DNA of 9,057 nucleotides. It comes from VBDM01 sp041493345. Lineage in GTDB: Bacteria > Pseudomonadota > Gammaproteobacteria > Burkholderiales > SG8-39. A model generated the notes under the pieces. That model made no database searches and was not told the origin of the DNA. It was given only the letters and a program-made list of their open reading frames with translations. A program made the position numbers and the translations under genes. The stretch spans positions 1 to 9,057 of the forward strand of contig JBGPYQ010000131.1 in assembly GCA_041493345.1 (NCBI GenBank). The letters run 5' to 3'. Positions 1 through 5,934 of this stretch are shown one piece after another; the stretch's first letter is position 1; every line of letters starts with the position of its first letter.

Positions 1-426
1 CAAGTCCCTGGCCGGGAGGGAGGGATGAACGAACAGCACCAGCGGCGAGGTCGTGGCGAGAGCGACCGGCGCAAAATCGCCGACCGGGTCGTACGGCAGC
101 TTGGCGAACAGCCTGGCGCTGCTCGACAGCGACGAAAACGCAAACAACAGCGTGTGGCCGTCCGGTTGCGCCTTCGCCACCAGATCGGCGCCGATGATGC
201 CGGAGCCCGCGGGTCGATTGTCGACGATGAAAGCCTGGCCCAGGCGCTGCGAGAGGTGCACGCTCAGGATGCGTGCGACCACGTCGGTGCCGCCTCCGGG
301 AGCAAAAGGCACGATGACGCGAACCGCTCGCGCCGGATAGGCATCGGCGGCGCCGGCCGGCGATGCCGCGGCGAGGATCAGTGCGGCGATCGCTGCGACT
401 GTCGATCGGATCAAGGTGCTGCGCAT
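1..426 (-). CDS. Bug/TctC-family periplasmic solute receptor, N-terminal part (runs off the left edge)
   Basis: The 142 visible residues form a lipid-free signal peptide and the first lobe of a tripartite-tricarboxylate-transporter receptor (TctC/Bug), which binds carboxylates or related small molecules in the periplasm. Residues 1-27 have an Arg-containing start, a hydrophobic Ala/Leu/Ile core and an Ala-Gly-Ala cleavage region. The mature start DAYPARAVRVIVPF is typical of the family. The canonical ligand loop APGGGTD lies at residues 42-48, DNRPAGSG at 69-76 and the PYDPVGDFAPV segment at 111-121. The chosen ATG (424-426) follows GGGAGG at a short spacing and opens directly into the signal peptide. 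An in-frame ATG 12 codons upstream (460-462) is possible but would lengthen the N-terminus without need. Family members are about 320-330 aa, so over half is missing. It is transcribed away from the VOC gene. The family is clear; the ligand cannot be predicted. Confidence 0.93.
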   Translation of the reverse strand, partial: MRSTLIRSTVAAIAALILAAASPAGAADAYPARAVRVIVPFAPGGGTDVVARILSVHLSQRLGQAFIVDNRPAGSGIIGADLVAKAQPDGHTLLFAFSSLSSSARLFAKLPYDPVGDFAPVALATTSPLVLFVHPSLPARDL

Positions 427-490
427 GATGCCTCCCGCAGCTTCAGTGTTTGGACGGCCCATAGTCAGGCTGCTTGCGTCTTTGGCGAGC

Positions 491-520
491 TTGACCGGGG
501 CGTTGCGCGAACCATAGTAT
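491..520 (+). promoter_or_regulatory. Candidate sigma70-type promoter for the VOC gene
   Basis: TTGACC (491-496; five of six consensus bases) and TAGTAT (515-520; four of six) are separated by 18 nt. They lie about 40 nt upstream of the VOC start codon. The -10 overlaps the minus-strand TATACT at 516-521, so the two divergent promoters could not both be occupied. The remainder of 427-561 holds only a weak 5-bp hairpin (524-540) and the VOC ribosome binding site. Confidence 0.4.
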
Positions 521-542
521 AGGGCGGGCTGGCTTCCCGCAA
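516..542 (-). promoter_or_regulatory. Candidate sigma70-type promoter for the left Bug receptor gene
   Basis: On the minus strand TATACT (516-521; five of six consensus bases) is preceded by TTGCGG (537-542) at a short 15-nt spacing. A start near 509 would leave a leader of roughly 80 nt before the receptor ATG. The -10 is good, the spacing is poor, and there is no experimental support. Confidence 0.3.
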
Positions 543-561
543 TCGAGGAACCGAGTGCGCC

Positions 562-969
562 ATGACAGTAGGTCTGGTTGATCACTTCAACATCGTCATC
601 TCTCCATCCCAGGTCGAGGAGACGCTCAAGTTCTATCGCGAGGTGCTGGGATTGAAGGACGGTTTTCGCCCGGACTTCGGCAGGCCGGGGTGGTGGCTTT
701 ACGCCGGCAACCATCCGGTGCTGCACATCAGCCTGAAGGAGGTCGCGCCGACGTTGGGAAGCACCGGAAGCTTTGACCACATCGCGCTCAATGCCACCGG
801 CTGGGCCGAGATGAAAGCGAAGCTCGAACGCCTCGGGATTCCCTTCGAGGAGCAGCGGGTGGACGACAACACGGCGCTGCAGATTTTCTTCCGCGATACC
901 AACGGCCTCAAGATCGAGCTCGACTACAAGCTCGACGAGAAAGTTCCGGCGCAGAGCTCTGCCGGGTAA
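562..969 (+). CDS. VOC-superfamily (glyoxalase/dioxygenase-fold) protein
   Basis: This is a 135-residue cytoplasmic protein of the vicinal-oxygen-chelate superfamily, which includes glyoxalase I, extradiol dioxygenases, methylmalonyl-CoA epimerase and fosfomycin resistance enzymes. Two beta-alpha-beta-beta-beta modules are visible, about residues 5-58 and 70-121. Candidate metal ligands are His8 (VDHFN), His51 or His55 (GNHPVLHIS), His73 (FDHIAL) and Glu119 in the family-typical end FRDTNGLKIELDY. There is no signal peptide. The ATG follows GAGGAA (545-550) at a somewhat long 11-nt spacing. The gene stands alone, diverges from a Bug receptor gene and converges on the fumarase gene. The fold is clear. 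The reaction is not, because members of this length cover isomerases, lyases and dioxygenases. A link to the adjacent catabolic operon is possible but unproven. Confidence 0.9.
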   Translation: MTVGLVDHFNIVISPSQVEETLKFYREVLGLKDGFRPDFGRPGWWLYAGNHPVLHISLKEVAPTLGSTGSFDHIALNATGWAEMKAKLERLGIPFEEQRVDDNTALQIFFRDTNGLKIELDYKLDEKVPAQSSAG

Positions 970-1002
970 ACCTCCCTCACCCTGGCCCCCGTCCCGTCCC
1001 CG

Positions 1003-1028
1003 GCCAATCGCGATACAGCGCGATTGGC
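1003..1028. repeat. Inverted repeat, 10-bp stem with 6-nt loop
   Basis: GCCAATCGCG (1003-1012) and CGCGATTGGC (1019-1028) are perfectly complementary around the loop ATACAG. The hairpin lies 33 nt after the VOC stop and can form in either transcript. No T-run follows on either side, so it is not a textbook intrinsic terminator, though it could stabilise 3' ends or assist termination. Confidence 0.7.
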
Positions 1029-1037
1029 GCTCGCCGG

Positions 1038-1057
1038 CAACAGACCTGCGTCTGTTG
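1038..1057. repeat. Inverted repeat, 8-bp stem with 4-nt loop
   Basis: CAACAGAC (1038-1045) and GTCTGTTG (1050-1057) pair perfectly around CTGC. This second hairpin is 9 nt from the first and forms the inner part of the composite element downstream of the fumarase gene. No T-run follows, so a terminator role is only possible. Confidence 0.65.
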
Positions 1058-1090
1058 AATTCCCTGCTCGCCCCGGAGGGAGAGGGGACT

Positions 1091-2632
1091 TTATGCAACC
1101 GCGACCGGGATTTTGAATTCCCTGATTCGCTTCTCCCACTCCCGCGGTCCGGTCCGGTGCACCGAGATGCCGTTCGCGTCCACCGCGACCGTGACCGGCA
1201 TGTCCTTCATCTCGAACTCGTAGATCGCTTCCATGCCGAGGTCGGCAAAGGCGAGCACTTTCGATTTGCGGATGGCCTTGGCGACGAGATAAGCGGCGCC
1301 TCCTATGGCGATGAGATACGCCGCCTTGTGCTTCCGGATCGCCTCGATCGCAGCCGGCCCGCGCTCGCCTTTGCCGACCATGGCGATGAGCCCGGTTTTC
1401 GCCAGCATCGTTTCGGTGAACTTGTCCATGCGGGTCGCCGTGGTGGGACCCGCGGGCCCGACGACTTCGTCGCGCACCGGATCGACCGGGCCGACGTAGT
1501 AGATGACGCGGTCGGTGAAATCCACGGGGAGCTTCTCGCCTTTTTCAAGCAAATCCTGGAGGCGCTTGTGCGCGGCGTCGCGGCCGGTGAGCATTTTGCC
1601 TGATAGGAGCAGCGTCTCGCCCGGCTTCCACTTCTTCACTTCCTCGCGCGTGAGCGTGTCGAGGTTCACGCGTCGGGACTGCGCGGCAGGTGTCCAGGTC
1701 ACCTTGGGCCAGTCTTCCAGGCTCGGCGCTTCGAACTCCGCCGGGCCCGAGCCGTCGAGCGCGAAGTGGACGTGCCGGGTCGCGGCGCAGTTCGGGATCA
1801 TCGCGATCGGTTGCGACCCTGCGTGCGTCGGAAACGTCCTGATCTTGACGTCGAGCACCGTGGAGAGTCCGCCCAGCCCCTGGGCGCCGATGCCGAGCCG
1901 GTTGACCTTTTCGTACAACTCGATGCGCAGCGCCTCGTGCTTGTCGCGGGGCCCCCGCGCGAGCAGCTCGTGCATGTCGATCGGCTCCATGAGCGATTCC
2001 TTGGCCATCATCATGGCTTTCTCGGCCGTGCCGCCGACGCCGATCCCGAGCATCCCCGGCGGACACCAGCCCGCTCCCATCGTCGGCACGGTCTTCAGCA
2101 CCCAATCGACGATCGAGTCCGAGGGGTTCAGCATCGTGAACTTCGATTTGTTCTCCGAGCCGGCCCCCTTGGCCGCGACGTCCACATCGACGGTGTTCCC
2201 CGGCACGAGCTCCATGTGGATCACCGCCGGGGTGTTGTCCTTCGTGTTCCTGCGGCCGAAGATCGGATCCTCGACGATGGATGCGCGCAGCTTGTTGTCC
2301 GGATACAGATAGGCGCGGCGCACGCCTTCGTTCACCGCGTCGGCCACAGACGGAAATGCGGAGCCCTTGAATCCTTCCAGGCGCACGTCCATGCCGATCT
2401 TGAGAAAGACATTGACGATGCCGGTGTCCTGGCAGACCGGCCGATGGCCCTCGGCGCACAGGCGCGAGTTGGTGAGGATCTGCGCGATCGCGTCCTTCGC
2501 CGCGCTCGACTGCTCGCGCTCGTAGGCGCGCGCAAGGTGCTGGATGTAGTCGCGCGGATGGTAATAGCTGATGTACTGCAGCGCGTCGGCGATGCTCTGG
2601 ACGAAATCTTCCTGCCTGATGGCTGTGGTCAC
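1091..2632 (-). CDS. fumA: Class I ([4Fe-4S]) fumarate hydratase, fused alpha and beta domains
   Basis: The 513-residue enzyme reversibly hydrates fumarate to (S)-malate in the cytoplasm. It belongs to the oxygen-sensitive iron-sulfur fumarases, not to class II FumC. The N-terminal domain (about 11-285) carries three cluster cysteines: Cys67 in PVCQDTG, Cys190 in GWCPPGMLGIGVGG and Cys282 in PNCAATRHVHF. The C-terminal domain (about 290-495) carries KMLTGRDAAHKR (346-357) and GPAGPTTATRMDKF (392-405). The length is slightly below E. coli FumA (548 aa). The start is GTG (2630-2632), 5 nt after AGAGGAA (2638-2644), which overlaps the stop codon of the preceding dehydrogenase gene; the gap is 12 nt. 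It is the last gene of the six-gene array. Relatives include L-tartrate dehydratase, and class I fumarases can also hydrate mesaconate, so the in vivo substrate may not be fumarate alone. The symbol is by family. Confidence 0.95.
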   Translation of the reverse strand: MTTAIRQEDFVQSIADALQYISYYHPRDYIQHLARAYEREQSSAAKDAIAQILTNSRLCAEGHRPVCQDTGIVNVFLKIGMDVRLEGFKGSAFPSVADAVNEGVRRAYLYPDNKLRASIVEDPIFGRRNTKDNTPAVIHMELVPGNTVDVDVAAKGAGSENKSKFTMLNPSDSIVDWVLKTVPTMGAGWCPPGMLGIGVGGTAEKAMMMAKESLMEPIDMHELLARGPRDKHEALRIELYEKVNRLGIGAQGLGGLSTVLDVKIRTFPTHAGSQPIAMIPNCAATRHVHFALDGSGPAEFEAPSLEDWPKVTWTPAAQSRRVNLDTLTREEVKKWKPGETLLLSGKMLTGRDAAHKRLQDLLEKGEKLPVDFTDRVIYYVGPVDPVRDEVVGPAGPTTATRMDKFTETMLAKTGLIAMVGKGERGPAAIEAIRKHKAAYLIAIGGAAYLVAKAIRKSKVLAFADLGMEAIYEFEMKDMPVTVAVDANGISVHRTGPREWEKRIREFKIPVAVA

Positions 2633-2644
2633 GGTGGTTCCTCT

Positions 2645-3625
2645 TCAGAATACCCGGTTCAGGGGCGCGAGCCCCTGCAGCAGCACCCGCTCGACATTAT
2701 CCCAGGCCGAGCGGAACAGATGGGCCGAGGATTGGCGCGTGACTCCGGCGATATGCGGGGTCAGAAGCAGGCGGCGCGCTGCCTCTCCCTCGAGCGAGAG
2801 GAGGGGATTCGAGGCCTCCGGAGGCTCGACCGGGTACACATCCACCGCGGCTCCGCCCATGCGCCCCGAGCGCAGCGCCGCGGCGAGCGCCGCTTCGTCG
2901 ACGATGCTTCCGCGGGCGGCATTGATGAGTATGGCGCCGTTTTTCATTTTCGCGAGTTGCGGCGCGCCTATCATTCCCCGAGTCGCGGGAAGGAGCGGGA
3001 CGTGCAAGCTCACCACGTCCGAGCGCGCGAGCAACTCGTCCAGTTTCACGGACGTTGCGACTAGCCCGGCCGCCGCGAGCGCGTCGCGAGGCGAGGGATC
3101 GTAAAAAAGGATTTCGCATTCGTACGCGCGCAGGGCTTTCGCTACCGCAAGGCCGATGGTGCCCATGCCGACGATGCCGGCCGTGAGCCCGTGCAGCCCG
3201 GGCACATTGGCGGCCAGCGCAGCGGCGCGGAATTCCTGGTACCTGCCTGCACGGATCTCGTGGTCGCCCCAGGAAAGCCGGCGCAGCAGCATGGAAGCGG
3301 CGCTCACCACGTATTCCGCGACCGCGGAATTGCTGGCGCCGGAGACATTGGCGACGGGGATGCCCAGGCGCTTCAGGGAGCTTTCATCCAGCCGGTCGAC
3401 GCCGGCGCCGGTCACCTGCACCAGCTTGAGCGCGGTTTTCTCGAACAGCGCGGCCGCCAGCTTCGGTCCGACCGCCGGCATGACCAGGGCGTGCGCTACG
3501 GTGAGCAGTTGTTGCAGTTGCGGATCGTCCGGTGTCCGGTAGGCGATCTTCAGGGCCCCCGGGGGCGTCACCTCGACCCGCAGAAAATCCGCCTCCGGCC
3601 GGAGGCAGACCACGTCGAAAGCCAT
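2645..3625 (-). CDS. NAD(P)-dependent D-2-hydroxyacid dehydrogenase
   Basis: This 326-residue cytoplasmic enzyme belongs to the D-isomer-specific 2-hydroxyacid dehydrogenase family (PGDH, glyoxylate/hydroxypyruvate reductases, D-lactate dehydrogenase). It interconverts 2-keto and D-2-hydroxy acids. The Rossmann motif GMGTIG is at 153-158, followed by Asp176 in FYDPSP, which would favour NAD. The catalytic triad is Arg238 (NAARGSIVDE), Glu267 (YPVEPPE) and His291 (TPHIAG), with normal spacing. VTGAGVDRLD (71-80) is the usual substrate-loop region. The ATG at 3623-3625 was chosen because AAGG (3631-3634) precedes it and the cupin stop ends 1 nt before it, indicating translational coupling. An upstream ATG at 3664 adds 13 residues unlike the family and overlaps the cupin gene. 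The fumarase gene follows after 12 nt. The exact keto acid is unknown. Confidence 0.94.
   Translation of the reverse strand: MAFDVVCLRPEADFLRVEVTPPGALKIAYRTPDDPQLQQLLTVAHALVMPAVGPKLAAALFEKTALKLVQVTGAGVDRLDESSLKRLGIPVANVSGASNSAVAEYVVSAASMLLRRLSWGDHEIRAGRYQEFRAAALAANVPGLHGLTAGIVGMGTIGLAVAKALRAYECEILFYDPSPRDALAAAGLVATSVKLDELLARSDVVSLHVPLLPATRGMIGAPQLAKMKNGAILINAARGSIVDEAALAAALRSGRMGGAAVDVYPVEPPEASNPLLSLEGEAARRLLLTPHIAGVTRQSSAHLFRSAWDNVERVLLQGLAPLNRVF
3555..3606. repeat. Two perfect palindromes in the first codons of the dehydrogenase gene
   Basis: GCCTCCGGCCGGAGGC (3591-3606) and GCCCCCGGGGGC (3555-3566) are exact palindromes within codons about 7-24 of the hydroxyacid dehydrogenase gene. In mRNA the first could fold into a 6-bp stem with a GGCC loop shortly after the start codon. 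Both lie in GC-rich coding sequence and may be coincidental. Confidence 0.5.
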
Positions 3626-3626
3626 T

Positions 3627-4007
3627 TCAGCCTTGCGCGGCAGGCTCGTGAGTCCGGCCGGCAATGCTCCCCACCGGGAAAAAGCACAACAGCCGAAGAG
3701 GAGTGGTTCCCGAGTTGCGCGTGACGTGGTATTCGCCCGGCGGAATCACGATGGTGTCGCCCGCCGTGAGCGGAAATCGGCCGCTCCCGGCCTCGGTGAC
3801 GCCTTCGCCCGAGAGCACATGGATGCATTCCTCGAAGCCGTCGTGCCGGTGCCGGCCGCGCGGCTTGTCGCCGGGCTTCGACACCGGAATTTCCACGAGC
3901 CTGAGCGTCACGTTCTGCGTTCCGCGCTCGCCGGAGGCGATCTCCAGGGACTTGCGCCCCGGGAGTCCCATGGCCTTCGCTTCAGCCTGGGTAAACACGC
4001 GCGCCAT
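3627..4007 (-). CDS. Single-domain cupin protein
   Basis: The 126-residue protein is a one-domain RmlC-like cupin and probably binds a divalent metal. Cupin motif 1 is RHRHDGFEECIHVLSGEG (52-69), with ligands His53, His55 and Glu60 and with Gly67 in place. Motif 2 is GDTIVIPPGEYHVTRN (83-98), with Pro89, Gly91, ligand His94 and Asn98, an exact match to the family pattern. There is no signal peptide. The ATG (4005-4007) is 11 nt after the creatininase-family stop. AAGG overlaps that stop at a long spacing, so translation may depend on coupling. The TGA is 1 nt before the dehydrogenase ATG. Small cupins in such operons are variously isomerases, dioxygenases or ligand-binding proteins. The reaction cannot be named here. 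A longer open frame continues upstream but has no cupin content and overlaps the creatininase gene. Confidence 0.93.
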   Translation of the reverse strand: MARVFTQAEAKAMGLPGRKSLEIASGERGTQNVTLRLVEIPVSKPGDKPRGRHRHDGFEECIHVLSGEGVTEAGSGRFPLTAGDTIVIPPGEYHVTRNSGTTPLRLLCFFPVGSIAGRTHEPAAQG

Positions 4008-4018
4008 CGCCGCGAGCC

Positions 4019-4819
4019 TTATTTGATCTTGCGCAGATGCCGCAGCTCCGCGGTGCCGCCCTGCACCTCGTCGAGCTGCTTGAAGATTTCGGCGGCCTCG
4101 CGCGAGATCGCCTCGGCGATGCCTTCGAGCATGCGCTTGCCCTTGGCCGCGGTGGCGTTTTCCGGGCTGCCGTACCATCCGGTCGGCGCGATGCTGCGAA
4201 TATCCGTGAGCACCGGCTGGAAGCTGCGCGTGCGGCGCAGCTTGTCCCACTTGCGGCCGTGACCGTGGTCGGAGGAGTGCTCGATGCGGTCCAGGTGCAC
4301 CAGGTCCGGACGGCAGCCGAGCACCGCGTGCGCTTCGATTTCGCCGCCGTGCGTGAGACCGCCCATGTCCTCGCCGAACAATTCGGCGGCGACGTAGCAC
4401 GCCTGCGCGGTGAGCACCGTCATGCCATGGTCGCGGTGCAGCGATTCGGCGGCGATCGCGAGCGACGGAATATTGCCTTCGTGCCAGTTGATGATGAGCA
4501 GATATTTCGCGCCGTGGCCCGCGGTGGACACGCACACCTCTTTCACCACCCGCATGTAGGTGTCCGGCGTGAGCGTGATGGTGCCCTCGTAAGGCATGTG
4601 CATGGGCGTGACGCCGAACGGGCAGGCGGGCAGCACCAGGCCGTCCATGCGTTTCGCGACTTCCTCGCCGATCACCACGCTGGCGAAGATGTCGGTGCCG
4701 GTCGGCAGGTGCGGCCCATGCTGCTCGACGCTGCCGGCGGGAAAGATCACCAGCGGGTTTTTCCTGAATTGCTGCGCGATTTCCGGCTGGGTGAGCTCGA
4801 TGAATTGCCGGGTATGCAT
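4019..4819 (-). CDS. Creatininase-family metal-dependent hydrolase
   Basis: This 266-residue cytoplasmic protein belongs to the creatininase (creatinine amidohydrolase) family. Known members cleave cyclic or linear amides (creatininase, the formamide hydrolase ArfB), process peptides (MftE) or, as I recall, hydrolyse diketo-inositol (IolN-type). FPAGSVEQHGPHLPTGTD (26-43) supplies the conserved metal-site residues Glu32, His34 and Asp43. NWHEGN (111-116) supplies His113, and THGGEIEAH (156-164) holds the conserved acidic residue Glu160. The ATG at 4817-4819 was chosen because a strong GGAGGG precedes it. A start ten codons upstream would overlap the Gfo/Idh gene. The gap to the previous gene is 19 nt and to the cupin gene 11 nt. 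No creatine-pathway genes are nearby, so creatinine is an unlikely substrate. The Gfo/Idh partner favours a ring-opening or acyl hydrolysis step. Confidence 0.93.
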   Translation of the reverse strand: MHTRQFIELTQPEIAQQFRKNPLVIFPAGSVEQHGPHLPTGTDIFASVVIGEEVAKRMDGLVLPACPFGVTPMHMPYEGTITLTPDTYMRVVKEVCVSTAGHGAKYLLIINWHEGNIPSLAIAAESLHRDHGMTVLTAQACYVAAELFGEDMGGLTHGGEIEAHAVLGCRPDLVHLDRIEHSSDHGHGRKWDKLRRTRSFQPVLTDIRSIAPTGWYGSPENATAAKGKRMLEGIAEAISREAAEIFKQLDEVQGGTAELRHLRKIK

Positions 4820-4823
4820 GTTT

Positions 4824-4829
4824 CCCTCC
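4824..4829 (-). promoter_or_regulatory. Strong ribosome binding site of the creatininase-family gene
   Basis: GGAGGG on the minus strand stands 4 nt before the ATG at 4819, within the 19-nt gap after the Gfo/Idh stop. It is the best Shine-Dalgarno match in the operon and decides the start against the upstream in-frame ATG at 4849. Confidence 0.8.
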
Positions 4830-4838
4830 GCAGGCTGT

Positions 4839-5927
4839 TTACGCCGCATTGGCCTGGCGCCGCACGCTGGCGCGGGCTTCCTCGATCACTTCTTTCACGG
4901 CGACGGCCTTTCCGCCGCGCTCGATCGAGAGCAGGGCGGCGTTGACCACCGCGGCGGCGGCGAGGCCGTTGGCCGCGGAAAGCTCCGAGCGTCTTCCGGT
5001 CGCGATGGCTTCGGCGAAGCTCTCCAGCCCATCGAGGAACATATTGGACTGGGGCAGCTTCAACGCCTCGCGCTTGCCGTAGCCGTCCTTGCCGCGCTGG
5101 ATATACAGCAGCGAGGATTCGTGCAGGCGGTCGGGGTGGTCCCAGGCGCCGAAATCCACTTCGTAATGCATCAGGGCCTTCTGGCCGAAGGTGCGGATGG
5201 AGTAGATGCCGGGCGAAGTCCAGCACGAACCGACGTAGCCCACCTTGCCGTCGGCGAATTTGAGCAGCGTCATCGACTGGTCGTCCACCTCCGCCCCGGC
5301 CGGAGAGAGCTTCGAGGCCATGGACATCACCTCCACGATTTCGCCGCCCAGGCATCGCAGCGAGTCGAACTGGTGGATCGCCAGCTGCGACAGCGGTCCG
5401 CCCGGGCACTGGGCGCGAAACCAGCGCCAGTCCTGCGGCGTGAGTACGAGCGCGCGCTCGTTGGAGAAATTGGCTTCGATGCAGGCGATGCGCCCGAGCT
5501 CGCCGCGCTCGATCGCCTGTTTCATCATGCGGGTGCCGGCGAGCAGCCGGGCCGAGTGCCCGACGACCACGTGGATTCCGTGCCGGGCCTCCAGGTCGGC
5601 GATGCGCACGCCGTCTTCGAGCGTGTGGGCGATCGGTTTTTCGGTGTAGACGTGCTTGCCCGCGCGCGCCGCCTGCGCGGCCATCGCATAGTGCTGCTCG
5701 TTCGGGACGGTGAGAATCACGCCCTCGAGCTCGGGGTTCATGAGCATCTGGAGGTAGTCGCCTACCGTCCCGATACCGAACTCCTTGGCGAATGCGTCGC
5801 GCTTTTCCTGCGTCCGGGTGTAGCCGGCGACGATTTTCAGTTTCGGGGAGTGCTGAGCCGCGCGCGCGAGCACCCTGGCCCAGCGTCCCAGGCCGACGAT
5901 GCCAACTTTGACCGGATACTGATCCAT
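4839..5927 (-). CDS. Gfo/Idh/MocA-family NAD(P)-dependent oxidoreductase
   Basis: This 362-residue protein belongs to the family of glucose-fructose oxidoreductase, inositol dehydrogenase and 3-keto-sugar-forming dehydrogenases. The N-terminal Rossmann domain (about 6-122) has GIVGLGRWA (9-17), the TVPNEQHYAMA strand-turn (73-83) and the signature EKPIAHT (96-102) with catalytic Lys97. The C-terminal alpha/beta domain follows, with GGPLSQLAIHQFD (176-188). In well-studied relatives the equivalent segment is GGxLxDxGxHxxD. Here His185 is kept, but Gln181 replaces the Asp four residues before it. There is no signal peptide, so it is cytoplasmic. The ATG (5925-5927) is 7 nt after the Bug receptor stop without a clear Shine-Dalgarno, which suggests coupling. 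It probably oxidises or reduces a hydroxyl of a sugar, polyol or cyclic acid. The substrate is unknown. Confidence 0.95.
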   Translation of the reverse strand: MDQYPVKVGIVGLGRWARVLARAAQHSPKLKIVAGYTRTQEKRDAFAKEFGIGTVGDYLQMLMNPELEGVILTVPNEQHYAMAAQAARAGKHVYTEKPIAHTLEDGVRIADLEARHGIHVVVGHSARLLAGTRMMKQAIERGELGRIACIEANFSNERALVLTPQDWRWFRAQCPGGPLSQLAIHQFDSLRCLGGEIVEVMSMASKLSPAGAEVDDQSMTLLKFADGKVGYVGSCWTSPGIYSIRTFGQKALMHYEVDFGAWDHPDRLHESSLLYIQRGKDGYGKREALKLPQSNMFLDGLESFAEAIATGRRSELSAANGLAAAAVVNAALLSIERGGKAVAVKEVIEEARASVRRQANAA

Positions 5928-5934
5928 CGAGCGC

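Larger units (their letters stand above)
971..1090. repeat. Composite palindromic intergenic element between converging genes
   Basis: The 121-nt gap between the VOC stop and the fumarase stop is filled with structured sequence. Outer arms CTCCCTC (972-978) and GAGGGAG (1076-1082) are complementary and resemble the C-rich/G-rich ends (CCCTCACCC... / ...GGGAGAGGGGAC) of intergenic repeats common in proteobacterial genomes. Two perfect hairpins sit inside, annotated separately. Its position at the ends of two converging transcripts suggests a bidirectional mRNA end or a REP-like element. Repeat status in this genome cannot be judged from one copy. Confidence 0.55.

Noticed and set aside
25..522. 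A 165-codon plus-strand open frame at the left edge
   Set aside because: It is antisense to the truncated Bug receptor, whose signal peptide and ligand loop are unmistakable.
1003..1057. Intrinsic terminator in the converging-gene gap
   Set aside because: The hairpins are good, but no T-run follows on either strand, so they are listed as inverted repeats and not as terminators.
924..1139. A 71-codon minus-strand frame through the VOC/fumarase intergenic region
   Set aside because: It overlaps both flanking genes, and its translation is the Pro/Gly/Arg-rich type produced by palindromic intergenic repeats.
1766..3064. A 432-codon plus-strand open frame opposite the fumarase and dehydrogenase genes
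   Set aside because: It crosses the boundary between two recognised minus-strand genes, and its His/Arg/Asp-rich composition is typical of antisense frames in GC-rich DNA.
4008..4535. Upstream extension of the cupin open frame
   Set aside because: It overlaps the creatininase-family gene in another frame. Cupin similarity begins only after the ATG at 4007.
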